Below are positions 34,601 through 43,179 of a DNA stretch of 64,000 nucleotides, one piece after another. Position 1 is the first letter of the stretch; every line of letters begins with the position of its first letter. The DNA is from Anaerolineae bacterium (GTDB lineage Bacteria; Chloroflexota; Anaerolineae; Anaerolineales; Anaerolineaceae), in NCBI GenBank assembly GCA_013178095.1, contig JABLXK010000002.1, positions 186,001 through 250,000 of the forward strand, given 5' to 3'. The position numbers were made by a program, and so were the translations under genes. The notes beneath the pieces were generated by a model. It did not search any database. It was given only the letters and a program-made list of their open reading frames with translations, and had not been told where the DNA came from.

Positions 34601-36945
34601 GGCTCAGCGATAAAGGTGTTCCTCTTCTGAAATTAACAGGATTAATCCTGTGGGCGTTGACAGTCTGGTGGTTTGGATCATCGGGAGTGGCTGTTACCCG
34701 GTCGATAATACTGTTTGCACTGTTGGGATTGGCCGGATTCAATCTGCTGCTAGGTTGGAAAAACTGGTCAGCGATCCGAGCCGAGTTGCGCGTAAATTAC
34801 AAAAGATTCTTAAGCTTTGAGCTGACAGCCTTAGGCTTCTTTCTGTTTTTCCTGGCAATCCGTTTGGGAAATCCGGACTTGTGGCATCCTTACAAAGGCG
34901 GCGAGAAACCGATGGATTTCTCTTATTTCAATGCAGTCCTGAAAAGCGAAACCTTCCCACCTTATGATCCTTGGTATGCAGGTGGTTATATTAATTATTA
35001 TTATTACGGTTTTGTATTGGCGGCAATGCCGGTAAAACTGTTGGGGATAGTGCCGGCTATTGCGTATAACCTGATTTTGCCTTCATTCTTTTCTTTCACG
35101 GCCATGGGAGCTTTCTCAGTTGGTTGGAATCTCCATGACAGCTTGACTTTCAGCAATCAGGAACATTCAAGCCAGAACAGAATTGCCTGGCAGAAGTGGA
35201 TTGCGAATCCGTTTTCGCTGGCCCTCGCATCTGCTGTTTTTGTCTTGCTGATCGGCAATCTAGGAACGATTGTTATGATCGTGCAAGGGCTTCAAAAAAT
35301 CGCTGCATCAGGATTGCCATTAGAAACCAGTGGTATCTTGCAGCGGACCCGTTTATTGTTCGAAGGGATCGGATTGTTCCTGAAAGGCAAAGGATTTACC
35401 TATTATCCCGGGGACTGGTATTGGATACCCAGCCGGGCAATTCCGGGAGAAGCGATCACGGAATTTCCCTATTTCACTTATCTCTACGGCGATCCGCATG
35501 CGCATTTGTTTGCTTACCCGATTACTCTGTTAGGCTTGTGTTGGATTATGTCTCTTTTACGGAACCACCTGGATCAACGGAAAATTGTCCATGTGGTTCT
35601 ACAATTGCTCTGCGGAGCGGTTTTCATCGGGTCATTGAAGCCAACCAATACCTGGGATTATCCGGTCTTCCTGTTCGTCGCCGCAATTGTGTTAGCTTAC
35701 ATACTGCTCCGGTACAAGAGCGTCCCTGAAAAGTTCTTCAACTATTTTTCAACAAACTTACGGAAAATACTATGGGTGCTGTTCATTGAGGCCGGGTTCA
35801 TCGCAGTTTCATATTTACTCTACTATCCTTTCAGCGCGCATTATGGACAGGCGTACGCTGCGGTTGATATCTGGCAGGGAGATCATACCCCGCTTTCTTC
35901 CTACCTTACCCATTGGGGATTTTTCTTATTCATCATCTACACTTTTACGATTTGGGAAGTCCGTAATTGGCTGGCGGTCACGCCAATTTCCGCGCTCAAG
36001 CCATTTTATGAACGCCGCAGTTTGATCGCTTTTTCGATGAGTATTATCACGTTATTGATCATCTTCCTGTTGATTGCGGGCGTACAGGTTGTGGTAGTGA
36101 TCGCACCGGCAGCCATCTTATTGATTTTCCTCATATTCCGCCGCGATTATCAGGATCTCAACCGCTTTGTAATCCTGATCACTTTGGCAGGATTAGGATT
36201 GACTCTGATGGTAGAGTTGATTGCCTTACGCGGCGATATCGGCCGTATGAATACGGTTTTCAAGTTTTATTTACAGGCATGGACTTTCCTTTCGTTGAGT
36301 TCAGCCTTTTATTTATTCAGGATGGTTCCACAAATACACTCCCAATGGACATTAAACTGGCGTAAAGCATGGCAGGTGATGTTCAGCTTGCTGGTCTTCT
36401 CTGTGGCGCTCTTCCCTCTGTTTGCCAGCGCCGACAAAATAACCGATCGAATGAGCAAGAATGTACCGCTTACACTGAATGGGATGGAATATATGCGATA
36501 CTCAACCTACCAGGAAGGCGATTCTGTGATGGATCTCAACCAGGATTATGACGCCATCCGTTGGATACAGGCCAACGTCAGCGGTACACCTGTGATCATC
36601 GAAGGTTACGTCAGCGAGTATAAATGGGGCAGCCGGTATACGATCTACACGGGATTGCCGGGCGTGATCGGCTGGAATTGGCACCAACGCCAACAGCGCG
36701 CAATCAATCCGGACGATTGGGTTTACGAACGGATTGATGACGTAAATGAATTTTACAGCACCAGCGAAATTGAACGTTGCGCTAAAATTATCCAGGTATA
36801 CGGTATCGATTACATCATCGTTGGGCAATTGGAGCAGGCAGTCTATGGAAGAGACGCCCTGGCGAAATTTTCCGAGCAAAGCGGAAAAATGTGGGAGCAG
36901 GTCTACGCATCGCAAGATACGTCCATTTACCGGGTGAAAAAGTAG
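31657..36945 (+). CDS. Giant fusion: GT39-like half plus DUF2298 (Chlor_Arch_YYY) half
   Basis: A 1762-residue polytopic protein. The N-terminal half (about 1-470) is GT-C-like with the loop motif WDQDFHLHPDERFL (His/Asp/Glu cluster near 40-50) and about ten TM helices. A beta-rich extracytoplasmic region follows (about 480-960). From about 965 to the end the sequence is a DUF2298 membrane domain with GEKPMDFSYFNAV, FPPYDPWYAGGYINYYYYG (about 1100-1118), EFPYFTYLYGDPHAHLFAYP, GRMNTVFKFY and a soluble tail. The start is taken as ATG 31657 behind TGAAGG; the upstream TTG at 31642 overlaps the preceding stop. The whole frame is open and the junction is long and structured, so this is not a sequencing artefact. 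Function unknown; glycan transfer is the best guess. Confidence 0.85.
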   Translation: MEKKMQEKLGKIADSKSLQICMIILIMALGAYFRFTGLKWDQDFHLHPDERFLTMVETSISPVASVREYFDTSASSLNPHNILDINGNQSYPFFVYGDLPIFLVRYIGEWVGMTGYGEIYLLGRFLSGLFDLGTILIVFFIANKSFNKFWLSTLAAFLYACAVLPIQISHYFIVDNITTFFAMAAFLAAVAVLKQKEQDYSLVRPSNLFQWIGLNKKRLAPYAFFGLALGLAAASKINALALAVLLPLAVFLKNPKDFFKPASTGWTMRFHSMVLAAVISFFIFRIFQPYAFQGPGFFNIAINKEWLSDLQELSVLSSGISNYPPSLQWARRSIGFPIKNLAVWGIGIPVAIFAFSGLAWMAWKIVKGKWQKYSLIWIWTFGYAAWQAIRWNPTMRYFLLVYPTLAIIAAWCLFQTVKKINAISFLKIRLVLKSGLTILLVITLIGGAVCWSLAFIRIYHQPMTRIAASQWIYDHIEGAVNLELTDGTGDFIQALPYPHVATLNSGEDFTITFQPKMDGTITALDFDHIVSEIYSNDQKTLAIRIREKGSPDVLAEVIVSDSFLPINDARGGQFNPKLKEPLQVSSEKEYEISLSLPTEPSALKFYGTMGVVLDQEGRQIRQAVFEATNIINSGDHYDFFFTPKREATLSAINLFRVADLSATKNRTRINVSIWKDGEDAILTRGDSDIFTGTDADYRGQNIQIKLNQLLKLEEGIRYGLRISINGEDSKILISGSEPAKETDWDDTLPLYMYGLNPFDNYEGIYQSDLNFQMYWNDDEAKRLRFLSILDQADTIIMTSNRQWGSVTQLPEEFPLSTLFYKELIGCPLDDVQYCYRVAQPGMYQGNLGYELVEVFQSDPQIFGLDFNSQFAEEAFTVYDHPKVLVFKKTNDFSLTRAADILYSVDLDKIRNLNWAEAEKHAGSLMLSETTFNQQKTAGTWSELFDYSAFQNRYPLASIVIWYCFITILGWVFYPTGRIVFRGLSDKGVPLLKLTGLILWALTVWWFGSSGVAVTRSIILFALLGLAGFNLLLGWKNWSAIRAELRVNYKRFLSFELTALGFFLFFLAIRLGNPDLWHPYKGGEKPMDFSYFNAVLKSETFPPYDPWYAGGYINYYYYGFVLAAMPVKLLGIVPAIAYNLILPSFFSFTAMGAFSVGWNLHDSLTFSNQEHSSQNRIAWQKWIANPFSLALASAVFVLLIGNLGTIVMIVQGLQKIAASGLPLETSGILQRTRLLFEGIGLFLKGKGFTYYPGDWYWIPSRAIPGEAITEFPYFTYLYGDPHAHLFAYPITLLGLCWIMSLLRNHLDQRKIVHVVLQLLCGAVFIGSLKPTNTWDYPVFLFVAAIVLAYILLRYKSVPEKFFNYFSTNLRKILWVLFIEAGFIAVSYLLYYPFSAHYGQAYAAVDIWQGDHTPLSSYLTHWGFFLFIIYTFTIWEVRNWLAVTPISALKPFYERRSLIAFSMSIITLLIIFLLIAGVQVVVVIAPAAILLIFLIFRRDYQDLNRFVILITLAGLGLTLMVELIALRGDIGRMNTVFKFYLQAWTFLSLSSAFYLFRMVPQIHSQWTLNWRKAWQVMFSLLVFSVALFPLFASADKITDRMSKNVPLTLNGMEYMRYSTYQEGDSVMDLNQDYDAIRWIQANVSGTPVIIEGYVSEYKWGSRYTIYTGLPGVIGWNWHQRQQRAINPDDWVYERIDDVNEFYSTSEIERCAKIIQVYGIDYIIVGQLEQAVYGRDALAKFSEQSGKMWEQVYASQDTSIYRVKK

Positions 36946-36951
36946 GATCGC

Positions 36952-39426
36952 ATGGTTGATTTCTTATACTGGCTGATTGCCATTTCATTAATAGGTTGGC
37001 TGGCATTTCCAATCTGTTTTTATATTTTCGGCAAAGCAACCGATCGCGGTTATAGTTTTTCGAAAGTGGTTGGTATGCTTTTATGGGGGTATCTCTACTG
37101 GACTGGGAATAGCTGGGGAATTTTTACCAATAACCGGGCTGGCGTCATCAGCGCAATTCTGTTTTTAGGTGCTGTATCTTTTCTCTTTACTCGAAAAGCC
37201 GGATTTTCAAGCCTTTGGGGATGGGTAAAAGGCCATAAGAATTTATTATTTGCGTATGAGTTGGTGTTCGTGATTGCCTTCCTGGGCTGGGCAATCGTAC
37301 GCGCTGCCAATCCCGAGATCAGCGGTACCGAAAAACCGATGGAATTGGCATTTATTAACGCCATCGCTCGATCGCCTGCATTTCCACCCAATGATCCTTG
37401 GCTTTCAGGCTACGCAATTTCTTATTATTATTTCGGTTATCTGATAACGGCGGCAATGATGCAGCTTACCGGAACGATTTCCGGAACGGCGTTCAATTTG
37501 GCAATATCATTGACTTTCGGATTAACAGCTGCTGGATCGTGGGGGATTATGGTCAATTTGTTAGCTCGAAAAAACGAGGATACTCAACAGCCTGCGGCAG
37601 CCGAAAAAAACCTGAAACGAATCATGCGTATTGCGTTGTTGGCACCTGTATTTCTTCTGATTCTGGGCAATGCGGAAGGATTTCTGGAAATGCTGCATGC
37701 CCGGGGATTATTTTGGGATGCGAACCTGACAGTATCCCGCTTCTGGCAATGGCTGGATATCCAGGATTTGACCAATCCGCCTGCCTTGCCTTTATCCTGG
37801 AACCCCGGCCGGCTGGGCGGTACATGGTGGTGGCGCGGATCGCGCGTGTTGCAGGATTACACTGTTTCCGGTCAATCCCGCGAAATCATCGATGAATTTC
37901 CTTTTTTTTCATATCTACTGGCTGATCTGCACCCGCACGTATTGGCCATGCCCGCTGTACTGCTGGCGATTTACTCAGCTTTTTGTGTTTTTCTGCATTC
38001 ATTCGACCTGCCTGACAGCCGCAACAGATTATTGACAGTATTCACATCACCCAATTCCTGGTTTCTGGCGTTTACCACCGGTAGTCTGATCTTTTTGAAC
38101 ACCTGGGATTTCCCTGTTTATTTTGGTTTGATCACGTTGGCCTACATTATCCCGGTGATCCATAAAAAGGGATGGAAAAGTGAGAGCTTGCGGGATTTCC
38201 TGACTTTTGCGATTCCTTTCGGCGTATTGTGCATTTTCTTGTATCTACCTTTCCTGGCGGGATTATCCTCTCAGGCCGGCGGGTTTTTACCCAGCCTGGT
38301 TTTCCGCACCCGAGCTATACATTTTATGGTGATGTTCTTTCCGCTGCTTGTCCCAACTGCCATCTACATTTTGATCGATATCAACCAATGGGGAAATTTG
38401 AAAAGATGGCTGGTTATTTTTCTTTACGGTTTGATTACCGCCATTGTCCTATCCTTAGTTGGGTTGGCTATTCCCGCAGCCGCAGCCAACTTGCCGCGCT
38501 GGCTGCCTGCGCTGGGAAATAATGCCCTCCAAAACCTGCTGGGAATATTCGGCGCTGCCGATTCACAGGAATTAATTTCCGCCTCTTTGGGCGAATTCAT
38601 CACAAATCCCTGGCTGATCATATTGCTGGTGGCAATTTCGGCTGCATTAGTTATCCTGATCTTCACAAAACATGAATCAGAAGATGCGATCCATACAAAC
38701 CAATCGTATGCGGACCAATTTATTTGGCTGGTCATGCTTACGGCGATTTTACTGGCGTTGGTACCGGAGTTCTTTTACCTGCGCGACCAATTCGGCTGGC
38801 GCATGAACACCATTTTTAAATTCTATTTTCAGGTCTGGATCTTGCTGGCAATTGCAAGCGCATATGCGGCTGGAAACATTCTTTTTTTCAAAAGAGGGTT
38901 GGGGAAGTCATTTCTCGTGGGAGCAGTAATGATCGCAATCGGTACAGGTTTGGTATATCCGATCTTCGCGATCAAGGATAAAACCAACTCATTCCGCAAT
39001 ATTGAATGGTCAATGGATGGCAATTATTTCTACGAGGTTACCAATCCACAGGATGATCAGGCCATCAAGTTTCTGGGCACCTTACCCTATGGAACGGTTG
39101 CAGAGGCAATCGGTGGGAGTTACAGCGGTTATGGCCGGGTGTCCAGACTCTCCGGTTACCCCACCGTGCTGGGTTGGCCGGGGCATGAATTGCAATGGCG
39201 GGGAGGCAGCGCGGAAATCGGTTCTCGCGAAAGCGACCTGCGACTGCTTTACGAAACCGATTCGTGGGAAACCGCCAGATGGGTTTTAGATCAATACCAG
39301 ATTGATTACGTATTCCTGGGAGCATTGGAACGAAATACTTATCAGGTGAATGAGGAAAAATTTACCCGGAACTTGACGATTGTTTTTAAAAATGACGAGG
39401 CCGTGATATATTCTTATGCAGGGTGA
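36952..39426 (+). CDS. DUF2298 (Chlor_Arch_YYY) polytopic membrane protein
   Basis: An 824-residue membrane protein, a free-standing relative of the C-terminal half of its neighbour. It has about 16 TM helices and a soluble tail (about 690-824). Shared blocks are GTEKPMELAFINAI, FPPNDPWLSGYAISYYYFG, the segment EFPFFSYLLADLHPHVLAMP, NTWDFPVYFG and WRMNTIFKFYFQVW. The family is known mainly from Chloroflexi and Archaea and has no assigned reaction. Conserved acidic and His residues in predicted outward loops would suit a lipid-phosphate-sugar-dependent GT-C enzyme, but this is inference. It begins 6 nt after the giant fusion gene, so both are made together. Confidence 0.88.
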   Translation: MVDFLYWLIAISLIGWLAFPICFYIFGKATDRGYSFSKVVGMLLWGYLYWTGNSWGIFTNNRAGVISAILFLGAVSFLFTRKAGFSSLWGWVKGHKNLLFAYELVFVIAFLGWAIVRAANPEISGTEKPMELAFINAIARSPAFPPNDPWLSGYAISYYYFGYLITAAMMQLTGTISGTAFNLAISLTFGLTAAGSWGIMVNLLARKNEDTQQPAAAEKNLKRIMRIALLAPVFLLILGNAEGFLEMLHARGLFWDANLTVSRFWQWLDIQDLTNPPALPLSWNPGRLGGTWWWRGSRVLQDYTVSGQSREIIDEFPFFSYLLADLHPHVLAMPAVLLAIYSAFCVFLHSFDLPDSRNRLLTVFTSPNSWFLAFTTGSLIFLNTWDFPVYFGLITLAYIIPVIHKKGWKSESLRDFLTFAIPFGVLCIFLYLPFLAGLSSQAGGFLPSLVFRTRAIHFMVMFFPLLVPTAIYILIDINQWGNLKRWLVIFLYGLITAIVLSLVGLAIPAAAANLPRWLPALGNNALQNLLGIFGAADSQELISASLGEFITNPWLIILLVAISAALVILIFTKHESEDAIHTNQSYADQFIWLVMLTAILLALVPEFFYLRDQFGWRMNTIFKFYFQVWILLAIASAYAAGNILFFKRGLGKSFLVGAVMIAIGTGLVYPIFAIKDKTNSFRNIEWSMDGNYFYEVTNPQDDQAIKFLGTLPYGTVAEAIGGSYSGYGRVSRLSGYPTVLGWPGHELQWRGGSAEIGSRESDLRLLYETDSWETARWVLDQYQIDYVFLGALERNTYQVNEEKFTRNLTIVFKNDEAVIYSYAG

Positions 39427-39433
39427 CCAACTT

Positions 39434-41128
39434 ATGATGAATGTGAAGACGGTATACTATCCGCTGAAAATCAAGCATTTGTTTGCCGGATTCTTTTTTT
39501 TAGCAGCCCTCATTTTTCGATTAATGACTGCCCATCAATTGGAGATTACCAAACCCGAAGCGCAAATCTTGCTGCAAATCACACAGGGAAATGCAGGACT
39601 AAACGGGCAGGCATCCATTTTGTATCAGGTGTTGACCATTCCCCTGATGCGCTTTTTCGGAAATTCAAATCTGGTAGTACGCTTCTGGCCGCTCTTAGCG
39701 GGTAGTTTATTAATTCTCCTGCCATTGTTGTTTGAAGATATACTTGGCAAAAGGGGGGCAGTAATCCTCTGCTTCCTGATCGCGCTGGATCCATTTGTAA
39801 ATGTAAATTCCATCATTCTTAGCGGCAATACCATAACGCTCTGCCTGCTTGTCCTGACAGCAGATTGCTTGCGGAAGCAGCGATACCTAACGGGGACAAT
39901 ATCTCTGATTGGATTATTGCTTTCCGGCGCTAGCCTGATTTACGCAGGACTGTTGATGATTTTTCTAACTATTTACGGAGTATTGCACACAAAGAGAAAT
40001 CCACTGAAGAATACTGGAGCTGTATTGTGGGATTATCTTCGACAGCACCTCTCCTTACTCGGTTTGATTTTCGTGATAATCGCCGTTTCAACCTTCTTGT
40101 TGCAAATACCTCTTTCAGATTTCGCCGGAAATTTTCTTTATGTACTGCAAAGATGGGGTCAGCCGTACAATCTGGGCGATACTCCCCCGCTTTATCCAAT
40201 TGCATTGCTGAGCTATTTTCCCATGGGAATTATTTTGCTCATCATTCAGCGAAGTCATAATAAAAATGCGCCGTCAACCCAGTTAAATTTATGGATTCTT
40301 GTCAGCCTGATCATGATTGCTTTGAATCCAGGCCACCAGATGATCGATCTGGTGTGGGTCAGCTTGCCGGTCTGTTTGTTAGGCGCCCTCAAACTGGATG
40401 AAATCATCACTGATCAGGAGGCAGGTTCCAACCGTCAAGGAATTTATGTAACGATTTTTGCCAGTTTACTGGTCAGCCTGGCAATTACTGTCGTAATGGT
40501 CATCTATCAATTCAACTGGGGATTGTCAGTGATCAGCGGATTGCTATCAACCATCACGCTTCTGATCTTCATTACCATGGCGTTTATATTTCTTGCATAC
40601 AGCGAATCGGTTTCGTTGGCTGCGTCCACAGCGCGCTTATCCGCCCTGATTGTATTTCTGGTAATCCAGGTTGGATTTTCCTGGCGCGCGCTGGGATTGA
40701 ATGGCAATCCTTCAGCAGAGATTTTATGGGGCGGGTACTATCAAGGGGCGGATGTCGTGAGACAGATCATTGAAAATGCAGACCTGGACACTGTAAAAAC
40801 GCATTTGGATCATCAAGTGGCATTTCTTGCTGAATCCAATGACGCGGTTAAGTGGGGAGTCAGTCGCACTTATCCGATAAAGGAACAACCGCTCAGCCTG
40901 GGTGAAGCAAGCCATGCTGTGGTGATCACGACGACCAACGATGAATTAACTGGTAGAACTTTCGAATCCTACCTGGGGCAGCAATTCATCGCAGACAGTT
41001 ATCCGATGTGGACCTGGCAACCGCTGAAAAGCCTACTGGATAGCGATTATTGGTCCTGGTTGATCTTCAGACAAGCGCGAATGTGTGACGGATATCAAAC
41101 CATCTGGGTTAACCAGAAGGTATTCTAA
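39434..41128 (+). CDS. GT39/GT-C-like polytopic membrane protein
   Basis: A 564-residue protein with about 12 TM helices between residues 15 and 430 and a soluble C-terminal region (about 440-564). The first outward loop reads MTAHQLEITKPEAQILLQITQG, the position where GT39-type enzymes keep an acidic residue; here Glu appears in EITKPEA. The following segment FFGNSNLVVRFWPLLAGSLLILLPLLF is typical of PMT_2 proteins. The ATG at 39434 is preferred because GGGTGA lies 7 nt upstream; the ATG at 39416 overlaps the previous gene without a ribosome-binding site. It is the last member of the glycan cluster. Substrate unknown. Confidence 0.72.
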   Translation: MMNVKTVYYPLKIKHLFAGFFFLAALIFRLMTAHQLEITKPEAQILLQITQGNAGLNGQASILYQVLTIPLMRFFGNSNLVVRFWPLLAGSLLILLPLLFEDILGKRGAVILCFLIALDPFVNVNSIILSGNTITLCLLVLTADCLRKQRYLTGTISLIGLLLSGASLIYAGLLMIFLTIYGVLHTKRNPLKNTGAVLWDYLRQHLSLLGLIFVIIAVSTFLLQIPLSDFAGNFLYVLQRWGQPYNLGDTPPLYPIALLSYFPMGIILLIIQRSHNKNAPSTQLNLWILVSLIMIALNPGHQMIDLVWVSLPVCLLGALKLDEIITDQEAGSNRQGIYVTIFASLLVSLAITVVMVIYQFNWGLSVISGLLSTITLLIFITMAFIFLAYSESVSLAASTARLSALIVFLVIQVGFSWRALGLNGNPSAEILWGGYYQGADVVRQIIENADLDTVKTHLDHQVAFLAESNDAVKWGVSRTYPIKEQPLSLGEASHAVVITTTNDELTGRTFESYLGQQFIADSYPMWTWQPLKSLLDSDYWSWLIFRQARMCDGYQTIWVNQKVF

Positions 41129-41154
41129 TTATCTCTACAAAAGGATTATAAATA

Positions 41155-41826
41155 ATGGTACGAATGATCGCAATTGACGGTCCGGTGGCATCCGGGAAAA
41201 CCAGCGTTGGTCTGGCTTTGGCCAAACGGTTAGGTTTCCTTTTCCTGGATACCGGGGTCATGTACCGCGCTGTTGCCTGGGCAGCGTTGAAATTTGGGGT
41301 GAATATCGATGACGAAATCGCGGTATCCCGATTAGCAAGTGAATTGAAAATCGAAATTCATAAGCCTAGTCACGAGGACGGCCGCAGCAATGACATCTTC
41401 GTCAATGGCGAAGACGTTACCTGGGAAATCAGGGGAGAAAAAGTAAATAACTCAGTGTCGCAAGTATCGGCATATCGGGAAGTACGACGGGTGTTGACCG
41501 AACAACAGCGCCTTTTCGGAAAGCAAGGCGGCGTGGTGATGGTCGGCAGGGATATCGGAACAGTGGTGCTGCCAGATGCCGACATAAAGATATTTTTAAA
41601 AGCATCTCCTGAAGAACGAGCAAAAAGGCGTTTTGAAGAGGAAAGAGCGCGCGGGAACGAAATTGGATATGAAGAAATTCTTGAAAACATGAAAATGAGA
41701 GACAGGCTTGATTCATCCCGAGAGGTAGCGCCGCTGGTGGCGGCTCCAGATGCGGTGATGATTGATACGGATGGAAGAACCAAAGAGGAAGTGGTTGAAG
41801 AAATTATTCAATTAGCACTCAAATAA
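41155..41826 (+). CDS. cmk: Cytidylate kinase
   Basis: CMP/dCMP kinase (223 aa). Walker A is IDGPVASGKTSVG (about 6-18), followed by GFLFLDTGVMYRAVAW, the family's CMP-contact region. VVMVGRDIGTVVLPDADIKIFLKASPEERAKRR (about 123-155) holds the NMP contact and LID arginines, and RDRLDSSREVAPL follows. The C-terminus is DTDGRTKEEVVEEI. A good AAAAGGATT site precedes ATG. It lies 26 nt after the glycan cluster and 9 nt before the C69-like gene. Confidence 0.97.
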   Translation: MVRMIAIDGPVASGKTSVGLALAKRLGFLFLDTGVMYRAVAWAALKFGVNIDDEIAVSRLASELKIEIHKPSHEDGRSNDIFVNGEDVTWEIRGEKVNNSVSQVSAYREVRRVLTEQQRLFGKQGGVVMVGRDIGTVVLPDADIKIFLKASPEERAKRRFEEERARGNEIGYEEILENMKMRDRLDSSREVAPLVAAPDAVMIDTDGRTKEEVVEEIIQLALK

Positions 41827-41835
41827 GAGGAATTT

Positions 41836-43164
41836 ATGTGCGATACTGCTGTTGCCCTGCCGAATGTGACCAAAGACAAGAAGACATATTTTGCAAAAAA
41901 CTCCGACCGGGAACCAAACGAAGCGCAATATCTGGAGGTCATCCATGGCGGTCAATACCAATCGAACGATAAAGTAAAATGCACGTATATTGAGATTCCT
42001 CAAGTTAATAAAACTTTTTCTGTACTTCTATCAAAACCGTATTGGATTTGGGGGGCGGAAATGGGGGTAAACGAGCATGGCGTTGCCATTGGAAACGAAG
42101 CGGTATTCACCAAGCTGAAAGCTGGAAAGGAACCCGGGTTGATCGGGATGGATATCCTGCGGCTTGCCCTGGAACGTTCAACCAGCGCAGAGGAAGCACT
42201 CCACGTAATTGTGGGTTTATTGGAAAAATACGGGCAAAGTGGAAACTGCAGCGCGACACACGGATTGTATTATCACAATAGTTTCCTGATTGCTGACAGA
42301 ACGGAAGCCTGGGTTTTGGAGACGGCTGACAAGCAGTGGGTTGCACTCAAAGTAAAGGATTATTATTCCATTTCAAATCGGTTGACCATCGGGAATCATT
42401 GGGACATGGCTTCCGAGGATCTGGTGAGGATCGCAATTGACCGGAAATGGTGCAAGAACAAATCGGAATTTCACTTTGCCAATTGTTATTCAGACTTTAT
42501 TTTTTCAACCTTTAGCCGCGCACGAAATCGCAGAAATTGCACTTATAAGTTTCTGCAGGCAAATGAGGGAAAGATCGATTTGAAATCCATGTTTTCACTG
42601 CTGCGACAGCATGCCGGTGATGAGACTTGGGCGCCTGATCAGTCGTTAACCGAATGGACGGTATGCGTGCATGAGGGCTTTGGCCCAATCCGCCAAAGCC
42701 AAACGACCGGTTCTCTCGTTAGCAGGTTGAGTGTTGAAGGAGATCAACATTATGCAACAGGAACTTCAACTCCCTGCCTGAGCCTTTTTAAACCGATCTG
42801 GTTGGATGTCGGATTGCCTGAAACTGCAGGCCCCAAGCCGGGTGCTTGTTTCGATAGCGATTCGCTTTGGTGGGAGCATGAGCTATTGCATCGGACTGCG
42901 TTAAAAGATTTTCCCAGGCGTTCCAGGATTATCCGCGAAAATCGGGATGCAATCGAAACTGAATGGTTGGACCAAATTGTAAAAATCCCGTATTCGGACT
43001 TTATCAGGCGGAAAGCATTCAGCGAAAATGCGTTTTCAATGTCAAGGTCCCTCTCCCGACAATGGTTTGAATCTATCCGGTACCTGGCGGCGGGAAAAAA
43101 GAACGCCTGTTATTATGATTGGGAATGGCGGAAATTAAACAGAGAAGCTAAAATACCTGTATAG
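41836..43164 (+). CDS. C69/secernin-like N-terminal-nucleophile hydrolase
   Basis: A 442-residue protein beginning MCDTAVALPN. Removal of Met would expose Cys2 as the N-terminal nucleophile, as in peptidase family C69 dipeptidases and secernins. Conserved family segments are FAKNSDREPNEAQ, WIWGAEMGVNEHGVAIGNEAVF, LLEKYGQSGNC, HNSFLIADRTEAWVLETA and YSISNRLTIG. It should be an amidohydrolase, perhaps a dipeptidase; no signal peptide is present, so it acts in the cytosol. AGAGGA lies 6 nt before ATG. Gene order cmk-C69-histidine kinase has short gaps and is likely one unit, but no functional link is evident. Confidence 0.88.
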   Translation: MCDTAVALPNVTKDKKTYFAKNSDREPNEAQYLEVIHGGQYQSNDKVKCTYIEIPQVNKTFSVLLSKPYWIWGAEMGVNEHGVAIGNEAVFTKLKAGKEPGLIGMDILRLALERSTSAEEALHVIVGLLEKYGQSGNCSATHGLYYHNSFLIADRTEAWVLETADKQWVALKVKDYYSISNRLTIGNHWDMASEDLVRIAIDRKWCKNKSEFHFANCYSDFIFSTFSRARNRRNCTYKFLQANEGKIDLKSMFSLLRQHAGDETWAPDQSLTEWTVCVHEGFGPIRQSQTTGSLVSRLSVEGDQHYATGTSTPCLSLFKPIWLDVGLPETAGPKPGACFDSDSLWWEHELLHRTALKDFPRRSRIIRENRDAIETEWLDQIVKIPYSDFIRRKAFSENAFSMSRSLSRQWFESIRYLAAGKKNACYYDWEWRKLNREAKIPV

Positions 43165-43179
43165 GAGCAAATATAAAAT

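Noticed and set aside
31657-36945. The giant protein as two genes joined by a lost stop codon
   Set aside because: The frame is open throughout, the middle region is long and structured, and no ribosome-binding site with ATG stands at the expected start of the DUF2298 half.
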